Source: Massiliimicrobium timonense (GTDB lineage Bacteria > Bacillota_I > Bacilli_A > Erysipelotrichales > Coprobacillaceae). From it: a stretch of 34,890 nucleotides of DNA. The notes under the pieces were generated by a model. The model was not told where the DNA came from and did no database searches. It saw only the letters and a list, made by a program, of their open reading frames with translations. Shown piece by piece: positions 23,339-30,851 of this stretch; position 1 is the first letter of the stretch; every line of letters begins with the position of its first letter. The position numbers and the translations under genes are program-made. The DNA lies in the NCBI RefSeq assembly GCF_002160865.1, contig NZ_NFLJ01000035.1:1-34890 (forward strand), in the 5' to 3' direction.

Positions 23339-24613
23339 CTAAAAGAAATATTTTCTAAATTGTCGATAAACTTGTCGACAGGCATTTTGATCACTCGGTG
23401 TTGAAGCAAGGGTTGATTGATATCTGGAATTATCAAAGAACATGACCAGATAATGCTTACTCTTATCTCCTTTCATAAAAATACCATATTTTTTTAATTT
23501 ATTAAAATCATAACTACTAATAAGAGTTCTCAATATCTTTTCTAAATACATATCTCTTGTTCCATCTTTTGGATTTTGATTTAAAATATCTTTTAACAAA
23601 CACAAATCCTCTTTTTCAACATGATTCTTTTTCACATCATCTTCTAACATATCTAACAAAATATCTTTTTGTTCAGCTTGATAATATTCTGGAATATCTC
23701 CTTTATCTAAAAGCGTATAATTATCTTGAAAAGATAGTTCTTCTTCTAATATTTCATTTTGCATCTGTAGCACATTTAATTCACTCTCTAGTCCACTAAT
23801 CAACGCACAATATTTCTCTTTTTCTTCTTCCAATTTATCAATTTCTTCCCCTAATTGATCAATCGTCTGTTTTTCATAATCTTGTGCAAACTGTCTTAAA
23901 TTATCTAAGTAGTTTTTCTCTAAATAGCGAAAACTATATGCATTTCCATATTGTCTTTGTTTTAAATATAAAGTCAATTGATGTAAAATACGCTGCTGTA
24001 ATTGATCCTGTGATTCCTTTTTAGCAAACCTATATGTTTTATAATCTCCATTTAAATAATAAATAATCACTCGACTATTAGTCAAAATCTTTTGACAATG
24101 CTTTGCCATCCAATGGCCAACTTCTTGATTGTCTTCATAAAAAACATAAGCAATTCCCCTTAATTGTTGAGCCAGATAAAATGGATCAACAATCTTTTCA
24201 TAACGAATATAAAGAATCGGTAGTTGAATTCCTCCATCCAACCATTGTATGACCTGTTGTTTATTTTCATGACAAATTTTTATAGGTTGATTACTTAAAG
24301 AAATTTTCTTATCCTTAATCAAATGTTTTGACAATAATTCATCAATATACCGATATCCTTTTTGATAACCATCATTATGAATACATAGACCTCCCTCTTT
24401 TTCATTATAAATGTATTCCATACGATGATATAAATGGACAACAACACTTCCATCATGAGGATATTGATAAATATCATAACAATGATTTTCTATTCTTTTT
24501 TGATTATAATCTATATCTTGATACTCTATACCATAGACTTGAAACAAAGACTCTATAAATTGAGAAATTGTCCATTTCTCTTTCAATTCCAGATAAGTTG
24601 AAAATGATTTCAT
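23339..24613 (-). CDS. Coiled-coil protein of unknown function, second of a pair
   Basis: 424 residues, not recognised. An N-terminal beta-rich region of about 130 residues leads to LPILYIRYEKIVDPFYLAQQ followed by LRGIAYVFYED (about 132-162), a block that also occurs in the upstream neighbour. Charged helices follow, with a coiled coil at about 248-295 (EEIDKLEEEKEKY, SELNVLQMQNEILEEEL). A compact C-terminal domain (about 340-424) ends HYLVMFFDNSRYQSTLASTP then SDQNACRQVYRQF. There are no membrane segments or signal peptide, so it is cytoplasmic. Its start overlaps the stop of the upstream gene by four bases (ATGA), so the two proteins are made together and may form a complex. Function cannot be assigned from sequence. 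Confidence 0.7.
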   Translation of the reverse strand: MKSFSTYLELKEKWTISQFIESLFQVYGIEYQDIDYNQKRIENHCYDIYQYPHDGSVVVHLYHRMEYIYNEKEGGLCIHNDGYQKGYRYIDELLSKHLIKDKKISLSNQPIKICHENKQQVIQWLDGGIQLPILYIRYEKIVDPFYLAQQLRGIAYVFYEDNQEVGHWMAKHCQKILTNSRVIIYYLNGDYKTYRFAKKESQDQLQQRILHQLTLYLKQRQYGNAYSFRYLEKNYLDNLRQFAQDYEKQTIDQLGEEIDKLEEEKEKYCALISGLESELNVLQMQNEILEEELSFQDNYTLLDKGDIPEYYQAEQKDILLDMLEDDVKKNHVEKEDLCLLKDILNQNPKDGTRDMYLEKILRTLISSYDFNKLKKYGIFMKGDKSKHYLVMFFDNSRYQSTLASTPSDQNACRQVYRQFRKYFF

Positions 24614-25689
24614 AGTTTTCCTCCATTCTTTTCAAGAATCGCATGAAGAATATCTAAGCGACGATAAATTTCATGTGTTGCTTCTAATTCATTAGCTTTA
24701 TGTTGAATATACTGCAAAAGTTTTTGACGATAAGTAATGACCTTTTCCATATCATCAATAGCTAACAATGTCGTTCCATGATGATTATGAATTTGTGATA
24801 GTTGATCATTCTTTTGTTTTTGTTCTTCAATATCTTCCAACAGCATATGATAAAATTCTTTCAATTCATTGATTTCTTGTCGACGACGCATAATTTCTTC
24901 CTGAAATTCCTGTTGATATTCTTGACTATTCTTGATTGCTGAATTTTGTTGATGATAAAGCCATTTTTGATAGAGTGAATCATATGAAGGCATGACATTT
25001 TTATATTGTTGAATCGTCATGTTTCTTAAAAGTTCATTGATTTCTCGAATCTGATAATGATAAGCTATTTTCTTATTTAACTGATAAAAGTGACTCTCCT
25101 GACCATCTATAATTTCTATACACCCTTCTTCTTTTTGTTGTATACAATAACAAACATGTGCCAAGCCTAAGACTTCTCTTGCTAAACGATTAGCATCAAT
25201 CCATCTTGTTCGCATATAAATCAGGGGCTTTTTTGTTTTCACTTCTTTTAATTGATCAACATTAATTATACGATGTGCTTGATTATTAAAAGAATAAACA
25301 TCATCTTCAATATAAGGTGATGTCATTATTGTTTTAAATAATGCAGGTATAGATACAGCAGAAATATAACGGGATTCATTAGAAGTTTCTTTAGAAAAAC
25401 GTAAATGTATTGTTTCATCAATTAAATCATAAATAATTTCCACTATAAAGTGTGTATTTTTATAATTATCTTTTGTTGAAAAATAAAGCGTAAGATATCG
25501 CTGTTCAAAGATTTGTATATTTAATATTTTATGGTCAATCTCATATTGAAAAGGAATACGCCCATCATAATTTAAACCATTCATTTTATTTTTAGAATGT
25601 TCCAACCACTCCAGCAGCATATCAATAAGTCTATCTTGGGTTAAGTGTTTTGTTTGAAACTGACTATAATAACAAAGCATTTTTCTCAC
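24610..25689 (-). CDS. Coiled-coil protein of unknown function, first of a pair
   Basis: 359 residues, not recognised. The layout parallels the downstream gene: an N-terminal region of about 150 residues, then KPLIYMRTRWIDANRLAREV followed by LGLAHVCYCIQ (about 154-184), which lines up with the block YIRYEKIVDPFYLAQQ...GIAYVFY in its neighbour, and a long C-terminal helical region (about 255-350) rich in Glu, Gln and Lys with heptad character. It lacks the neighbour's C-terminal domain. No signal peptide or membrane helix. AAGGATGTGAG precedes the ATG and a promoter lies just upstream. The shared block suggests an ancient duplication or a common domain in a two-protein complex. Confidence 0.7.
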   Translation of the reverse strand: MRKMLCYYSQFQTKHLTQDRLIDMLLEWLEHSKNKMNGLNYDGRIPFQYEIDHKILNIQIFEQRYLTLYFSTKDNYKNTHFIVEIIYDLIDETIHLRFSKETSNESRYISAVSIPALFKTIMTSPYIEDDVYSFNNQAHRIINVDQLKEVKTKKPLIYMRTRWIDANRLAREVLGLAHVCYCIQQKEEGCIEIIDGQESHFYQLNKKIAYHYQIREINELLRNMTIQQYKNVMPSYDSLYQKWLYHQQNSAIKNSQEYQQEFQEEIMRRRQEINELKEFYHMLLEDIEEQKQKNDQLSQIHNHHGTTLLAIDDMEKVITYRQKLLQYIQHKANELEATHEIYRRLDILHAILEKNGGKL

Positions 25690-25696
25690 ATCCTTT

Positions 25697-25724
25697 TATA
25701 TAAGTATACCATGCTTTTTGCCAA
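25697..25724 (-). promoter_or_regulatory. Promoter of the coiled-coil gene pair
   Basis: Minus strand: -35 TTGGCA (25719-25724), 16-bp spacer, -10 TATATA (25697-25702), eight bases upstream of the ATG of the first gene, so transcription would start almost at the ribosome site and leave a very short leader. Confidence 0.5.
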
Positions 25725-25861
25725 ATAAAGATACTTTTTGGATAATTATGTCGAAGCACAAGAAAAACTTTTTCTAAAGCAAATCTATTCCAACATTTGC
25801 TCATTGTATGATATTTCAATACCTTATTTTTATATTTATTTAAAAAATTGATATATTCAAA

Positions 25862-25901
25862 ATATAAAGAAAGCACTTTAATCTTAATGACTAAAGTGCT
25901 T
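25862..25901 (-). terminator. Terminator of the 6-phospho-beta-glucosidase gene
   Basis: AAGCACTTTA (25871-25880) and TAAAGTGCTT (25892-25901) form a 10-bp stem eight bases after the GH4 stop codon; on the minus strand it is followed by TTCTTTATATTTT. It insulates the coiled-coil pair from the glycosidase transcript. Confidence 0.8.
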
Positions 25902-25908
25902 ATCAATA

Positions 25909-27303
25909 TTATAATCCTTTTTCAGTTAATTCTCTTGCAACATCATCTTTGATTGTCACACCTTCTGCTTCAAGCTGGGCAATCTTATCAGCAAATTGTG
26001 GTAAATATTTTTTATGGGCAAGTAATAATTCATCTAATACTCTTTTTGCTGTGGCTCCTGATGGAATCTGTGGATTTAAGATAAATGCCTGTAATGCTTT
26101 TCCATAATCCCCTGTAACAGCTGCTTCTTCTACACACCATTCCATATTTTTCATGCATTGTAACCATCCTCTTTCTGCTGGTTGCAATGGTCCAAAGGCA
26201 ATTGCTCTTGCTCCTGTAGCTCCAATGAATGAAGAAACTTCGACAGCTGCTTCTACTGGTAAATCAGGCACTGCTCCATTGTTTCTTGTTGTGACAACAA
26301 TATGTGTGTTCTTATTGGCATAGATAGAAGCAATTGTTTCACAGGCAGCATCACTATAATGTGCTCCTCCACGTTTTGCTAATTGTTCAGGTTTATGATC
26401 TAAATCAGGATTTTTATATAATTCAAACAATTCTTCTTCAGTTTGTTTAACCTGTTGTGCTCTTGTTCCAATTGTATTATATTCTTCAAGTCCATGTTTC
26501 AACATTTCTTCTTGACGATAATAATATCTATGATATCCACATGGAATCATTTGCATTGTATCAAGTTGTTCTTTAAAGAATGGAATATCATGAATATTAG
26601 CTGGAATTCCTCCATCTTTTCCTTCATACATAGCATCAATAATTTGTTGAGTCACTTCATTTCCGTGTTCATCAAAAACTTTATGCCAATGGAAGTGATT
26701 CAATCCAGCAAATTTGTATGTTAACTGGTCTAAAGTTTTTCCAATTGTTTCTGGTTCTTTCATCATTGCTCCTACAGGAACATTACATAAACCAATCACT
26801 TTATCCCATTTTCCATATTTCATAACAGCTTCAGTGACCATTCCACTTGGATTTGTAAAGTTAATTAACCATGCATCTGGACATAATTCTTTCATATCTT
26901 CTACAATACTTAAAATCACTGGAATTGTTCTGAAAGCTTTAAAAATTCCTCCAGCACCATTTGTTTCTTGTCCCAACATTCCATAAGAGAAAGGAATTCT
27001 TTCATCTTTCACACGGGCATTTAATAATCCCACTCTAAATTGAGTTGTGACAAAGTCTGCTCCAGGTAAAGCTTCTCTACGGTCTAAAGTTAAATGTACT
27101 TTGACATCATATGGTGAAGCATCCCACATACGTTGAGCCATTGCTCCAACGATTTCTAGTTTTTCTTTTCCATCTTCAATATCAACTAACCAAATTTCTT
27201 TAATTGGAAGTTCGTCATATCTTTTAATAAATCCTTCCATCAATTCAGGAGTATAACTACTTCCTCCACCAATTGTGACAATTTTTACAGGTTTCTTTTC
27301 CAT
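25909..27303 (-). CDS. 6-phospho-beta-glucosidase, glycoside hydrolase family 4
   Basis: 464 residues, typical of GH4 LicH/CelF/ChbF enzymes, which hydrolyse phosphorylated beta-glucosides such as cellobiose 6-phosphate after PTS uptake, using NAD+ and a divalent metal through an oxidation-elimination mechanism. The NAD-binding IGGGSSYTPELMEGF (11-25), TNPSGMVTEA (150-159), GLCNVPVG with metal-ligand Cys173, and GLNHFHWHK with His203 are all present. A strong AAGGAGG site precedes the ATG. It stands alone here: no PTS genes adjoin it, and only fragments of possible regulators remain upstream. Specificity for 6-phospho-beta-glucosides rather than alpha-glucosides rests on overall resemblance to LicH. 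Confidence 0.93.
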   Translation of the reverse strand: MEKKPVKIVTIGGGSSYTPELMEGFIKRYDELPIKEIWLVDIEDGKEKLEIVGAMAQRMWDASPYDVKVHLTLDRREALPGADFVTTQFRVGLLNARVKDERIPFSYGMLGQETNGAGGIFKAFRTIPVILSIVEDMKELCPDAWLINFTNPSGMVTEAVMKYGKWDKVIGLCNVPVGAMMKEPETIGKTLDQLTYKFAGLNHFHWHKVFDEHGNEVTQQIIDAMYEGKDGGIPANIHDIPFFKEQLDTMQMIPCGYHRYYYRQEEMLKHGLEEYNTIGTRAQQVKQTEEELFELYKNPDLDHKPEQLAKRGGAHYSDAACETIASIYANKNTHIVVTTRNNGAVPDLPVEAAVEVSSFIGATGARAIAFGPLQPAERGWLQCMKNMEWCVEEAAVTGDYGKALQAFILNPQIPSGATAKRVLDELLLAHKKYLPQFADKIAQLEAEGVTIKDDVARELTEKGL

Positions 27304-27576
27304 TATTTTTTCCTCCTTGTATTTACTACATATAGTATAATATCAAAAAGCTCACTTTGCATATTATTTTCATTTCTTGAAAAGAGTTTATATGAAAAAC
27401 ATTGATTTTCCGTGATATAGTGTTAATAAATACATATAAAAATGAATTTATAAGTTACAAAATCAATACTATAATTAAAAAAGTTCTAAAAGAAACTAAT
27501 ACGTTTTCTCACCTCTCATGACCATTCCTTTTTCTTTTATATTGTAGCTTTATGATTGATATTAAACTTTTCTTAA
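27304..27576. other. Upstream region of the GH4 gene
   Basis: AT-rich, with the strong ribosome site AAGGAGG and a TATACT-like -10 about 40 bp from the GH4 start but no matching -35. I see no clear catabolite-responsive element or antiterminator-binding stem. No coding remnant is convincing in this part. Confidence 0.35.
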
Positions 27577-27680
27577 TTATGTCATCATCTCTAATAAAAA
27601 AAGATATGTTTGATTACCGACTTTTCCATAAAATGTTGAAGCTGACATATTTAAGCATTTTGCCATTTCTTCATATAAAA
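27577..27680 (-). pseudogene. Fragment of an RpiR-like helix-turn-helix regulator
   Basis: The minus strand reads YEEMAKCLNMSASTFYGKVG followed by NQTYLFLLEMMT and a stop. The text resembles the helix-turn-helix of RpiR-type sugar-phosphate regulators (EMAxxCNxSxSTxxRFxKKxGYxxYxxF) with a few residues lost; a phage-repressor-type HTH is an alternative. There is no start or remainder of the protein. RpiR regulators often control GH4 operons, so it may be the decayed regulator of the adjacent gene. Low confidence because only about 33 residues remain. Confidence 0.3.
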
Positions 27681-27781
27681 TGTTTTTCCTCATTCTTCTT
27701 TTAATAATTCTTAATCCATATGTTTCCCTATGTATGCAATACAATGATCATAATTTTTTTATTCATATACCAGGATATTTA

Positions 27782-27867
27782 ATGATAGGAAAAGTACCAC
27801 TCTACTACTCTATAATGGAAGTTTTAAAAGATTCTACTATTAATGGAATCTATCCAGTAGGCACTTT
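27782..27867 (+). pseudogene. N-terminal stub of a GntR-family regulator
   Basis: From ATG 27782, with AGGA about eight bases upstream, the + strand reads MIGKVPLYYSIMEVLKDSTI followed by NGIYPVGTF, the start of a GntR DNA-binding domain (PLYxQI...L...I..G.Y..G). The match stops at about 27866 where the text changes into the ATPase fragment, which indicates a deletion joining two genes. Less than half the DNA-binding domain remains, so it cannot function. Confidence 0.45.
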
Positions 27868-29125
27868 CCATTATGTAAAGCTTTACATAAAGGTAAAACT
27901 TATATCATTAGAAAATTTGCTAAAAACAATTATAAAAATCTAGTTGAAATTAATTTTAAAAGAGATAACGAATTTCAAGAACTTTTCAAACAAACAAAAA
28001 CCTCTCATGATTTATTACAATATCTTGAATTAACATATATAAATATTCAGTTTGATCAGAATACTTTACTCTTTTTAGATGAAATTCAAGCATGCAGTGA
28101 TGCTTTTACAGCTTTAAAATTTCTTTCTGAAAATTTTCCATGTGATATTATCTGTTCTGGAAGTATGCTAGGTATTGCTTGTGGCATCAAGTTCTTCATT
28201 TCCAGTTGGCTATGTTGAAACATGGGAGATGTATCCATTAACTTTTCTAGAATTCATTGATGCAATGAGGATCAATCCATCTGTCATTGATATTATTTAT
28301 CAATCGATTGAAAATCATAAGTCTATTCCTACTGGAATTCATGAAAAATTTAATCAGTTCTTTAAAGACTATATGATTATTGGCGGCATGCCAGAAGTTG
28401 TACAGACCTATTTTCAGACAAAATCCTATAGAGAAGCTTTGATGGTTCAAAGACAGATTGTTGATGACTATAGAAATGATATGCTTAAATATGCTCATGG
28501 TTCTGAAAAAATAAAAGCAAGAGAATGTTATGATTCTATACCTCTTCAACTTGCTAAAGAAAATAAGAAGTTTCAATATAAATTAATCAAAAAAGGTGGA
28601 AATGCACGCTATTATGAATCAAGTCTTGATTGGTTGAAAGACAGTGGACTTATTATCAAAACATATAGATAAAAAAATCCAGATATTCCGTTAGAAGTCA
28701 ACAAAGAATTGCATATATTTAAAATTTATATGGCAGATACTGGTCTTCTTATATCCCAATTTGATGAAGCTGTCATTAAAGCACTGATTTTGGGAGATTT
28801 AGGATATTTCAAAGGTGCTCTATATGAAAATATCATTGCCCAAATACTTCATTCAAAAAAGAAAGAAACTTATTATTATGAACCTTCGCAATCACAGGAA
28901 ATCGATTTTATCATTTATTATCAAGGAGAAGTAACTCCTATTGAAGTCAAATCATCACGTAACACAGCATCAACATCATTTAATAATTTTATAAAAAAAT
29001 ACAATCCTTCCTTAGCTTTGAAATTTTCTCAAAAAAATATTGGTGAAAATTCTCAAAATGTACATTATTACCCATTATATACACTTGAATTTATTTTTAA
29101 TAAAGAAAAGCCTATTTTACCATAA
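27868..29125 (+). pseudogene. Broken AAA/DUF4143-type ATPase gene
   Basis: The remains of an ATP-binding protein of the AAA_14/DUF4143 family, usually near 400 residues. The P-loop is damaged (KALHKGKT where a GxRQVGKT motif is expected). Walker B LLFLDEIQAC is intact, as are CSGSMLG and the block SSSFPVGYVETWEMYPLTFL. A one-base frameshift lies at about 28180-28184 (an extra G in TGTGGCA), and an in-frame TAA at 28670-28672 interrupts the conserved stretch between LIIKTYR and NPDIPLEVNKEL. The C-terminus, with YMADTGLL, LYENIIAQ and the DFIIYYQGEVTPIEVKSSRN nuclease-like block, is otherwise well kept, so decay is recent. The 5' end is lost by fusion to the GntR stub. Confidence 0.85.
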
Positions 29126-29160
29126 AAAAAGAATGTCAGTTGAAATGACATTCCTTTTTA
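29126..29160. terminator. Bidirectional terminator between converging genes
   Basis: GAATGTCA (29131-29138) and TGACATTC (29146-29153) form an 8-bp stem with A-run before and T-run after, so it can end both the + strand ATPase pseudogene and the minus strand gntR of the acn operon. Confidence 0.8.
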
Positions 29161-29847
29161 TTTATCATTTTTCCTTTTCTTATTAGCATAATAAGCACGA
29201 ACAAGCGTCTGTGTTTTTCTAATATGTTTTTGAATAGTCTCTTTAGCTAATTTTTTATCTCCAGATACAATCGAATCTAAAATCGCACGATGCTCTTGAA
29301 TGGCTGTTTCTAATCTTTCTGGTTGTGTAATAGAATGACGACTTGTCACTGATACATAATAATGAACATCTTTTAATAATTGTTCAAAATATTGAGATTG
29401 TGTCGCTTGATAAATTGTTTCATGATATAAAATATTTAAATCATTAATTTTTTCCTGATCCTTTTTTAATGTATAAAACTCCATGAGTTCAAAAACATCT
29501 TTAATCTTAGCCAGATGTTCTTCATCCATTCTATCAATAGCCAACTGAATAGCTAATCCTTCTAAAGCACAACGAATTTCAAACATATCATCAATATCAC
29601 GTGGAGAAAATCCCTTCACATAGACTCCTTTATTAGGAATACTTTCAACAAGTCCTTCTAATTCCAATTGTTTTAAAGCTTCACGAATTGGAGTACGACT
29701 AATCTTCAGCTCATTAGCCAAAGCTAATTCATTTAACTTCTGTCCATGTTCGTATTCTTCATTTAAAATACGATCCCTTAAAATATCAAATATCTTATTT
29801 CCTAAAGAGCCATGTGATACATGTTCAAATAAACTATGTGATGGCAT
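29158..29847 (-). CDS. GntR-family transcriptional regulator, FadR-like (FCD domain)
   Basis: 229 residues. The winged helix-turn-helix covers about 15-80 (IFDILRDRILNEEYEHGQKL, LALANELKISRTPIREALKQ, GLVESIPNKGVYV). The FCD effector domain follows (DIDDMFEIRCALEGLAIQLA near 86-105, with histidines such as YHETIY and EHRAIL that in this family bind a metal and a carboxylate ligand). It is the last gene of the acn-icd-gntR operon, 11 bases after icd, with AGGAGGG before the ATG. A perfect palindrome in the operon promoter is its probable site, which would make it an autoregulator sensing citrate or a related acid; the ligand is inferred from context. Confidence 0.88.
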   Translation of the reverse strand: MPSHSLFEHVSHGSLGNKIFDILRDRILNEEYEHGQKLNELALANELKISRTPIREALKQLELEGLVESIPNKGVYVKGFSPRDIDDMFEIRCALEGLAIQLAIDRMDEEHLAKIKDVFELMEFYTLKKDQEKINDLNILYHETIYQATQSQYFEQLLKDVHYYVSVTSRHSITQPERLETAIQEHRAILDSIVSGDKKLAKETIQKHIRKTQTLVRAYYANKKRKNDK

Positions 29848-29858
29848 TGCTTTCCCTC

Positions 29859-30851
29859 CTATAATTCATTTATGATTGCTTGAACAAATTCTGTAGTTGA
29901 AGCATGGCCACCAATATCAGGAGTGACAACTTCCTGTTTTTCAACAACTTTTGCTAAAGCATCTCTTAATGTCTTCGCTGCTTCAATATTCCCTAAATCT
30001 TCTAACATTAACGCAAAAGCCAATAATAATGCACTTGGGTTAGCAATATTTTGTCCAGCAATATCTGGGGCACTGCCATGAACAGCCTCATAAATACGAT
30101 ATTCATCTCCAATGTTTCCACTAGGCGCAAAACCAAGTCCTCCAACAAGTCCAGCACATAAATCAGAAACAATATCGCCATATAAATTAGGTGCAACCAG
30201 AACATCAAAAGTTTCCGGTCTTAAAACAAGCTGCATACACATATTATCAACAATGACTTCCTGTGCTTCAATATCAGGATAATATTTAGCAACATCTCTA
30301 AAAGCCTCCAAGAAAAGTCCATCGGTATATTTCATGATATTGGCTTTATGAACAGCTGTCACTTTATGACGCTGATTGATTTTCGCATATTCAAAGGCAT
30401 AACGACAAATTTTTTCACTGGCTTCTCTTGTTATTAATTTCACTCCATTAGCCATATTCTCATTCAGTTTATATTCAATACCTTTATAAAGGTCTTCTGT
30501 ATTTTCACGAATGATGACCAGATCAATATTTTCATATCTTGATTCAACACCCTTAAAAGAACGAATCGGTCTAACATTAGCATATGTGGCAAATTTTTGT
30601 CTTAAAGCCACATTCACACTTCTAAAACCAGTTCCAATAGGTGTGGCTGTTGGACCTTTTAAAGCCCATTTATATTGCTCAATAGCTTCTACCAATCCTG
30701 GTTCAAACACTTCTCCTGTTTCTTTGGCATATTCAGCTCCCGCGCGATATTCTAACCATTCAATATCTAAATTCATTGCTTTTGTGATATCTTTAATACT
30801 TTCAGCAATCTCTGGTCCTATTCCATCTCCTGGAATTAAAACAGCTTTCAT
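29859..30851 (-). CDS. icd: Isocitrate dehydrogenase, NAD-type
   Basis: 330 residues of the isocitrate/isopropylmalate dehydrogenase family in the short form resembling NAD-dependent isocitrate dehydrogenases. It oxidatively decarboxylates isocitrate to 2-oxoglutarate. The substrate loop RSVNVALRQKFATYANVRPI has the Ser-x-Asn of isocitrate rather than isopropylmalate enzymes. RENTEDLYKGIEY, the catalytic-lysine block VHKANIMK, and the metal-binding NLYGDIVSDLCAG are present. The ATG overlaps the aconitase stop (TAATG), so the two enzymes are made together and carry out consecutive steps. Cofactor choice (NAD over NADP) is inferred from subfamily resemblance. Homoisocitrate dehydrogenase is a less likely alternative given the adjacent aconitase. 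Confidence 0.9.
   Translation of the reverse strand: MKAVLIPGDGIGPEIAESIKDITKAMNLDIEWLEYRAGAEYAKETGEVFEPGLVEAIEQYKWALKGPTATPIGTGFRSVNVALRQKFATYANVRPIRSFKGVESRYENIDLVIIRENTEDLYKGIEYKLNENMANGVKLITREASEKICRYAFEYAKINQRHKVTAVHKANIMKYTDGLFLEAFRDVAKYYPDIEAQEVIVDNMCMQLVLRPETFDVLVAPNLYGDIVSDLCAGLVGGLGFAPSGNIGDEYRIYEAVHGSAPDIAGQNIANPSALLLAFALMLEDLGNIEAAKTLRDALAKVVEKQEVVTPDIGGHASTTEFVQAIINEL

Noticed and set aside
25664-25906. 80-codon open frame on the minus strand upstream of the coiled-coil pair
   Set aside because: It begins inside the GH4 terminator, overlaps the next gene's start and contains that gene's promoter; no ribosome site.
27680-27943. 87-codon open frame on the + strand
   Set aside because: Only its inner part (from 27782) resembles a protein, a GntR N-terminus; the ends are out of frame with the following ATPase fragment, so it was split into stub and pseudogene.
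28247-28576. 109-codon open frame antisense to the ATPase pseudogene
   Set aside because: Mirror frame of the conserved DUF4143 text; no independent evidence of coding.
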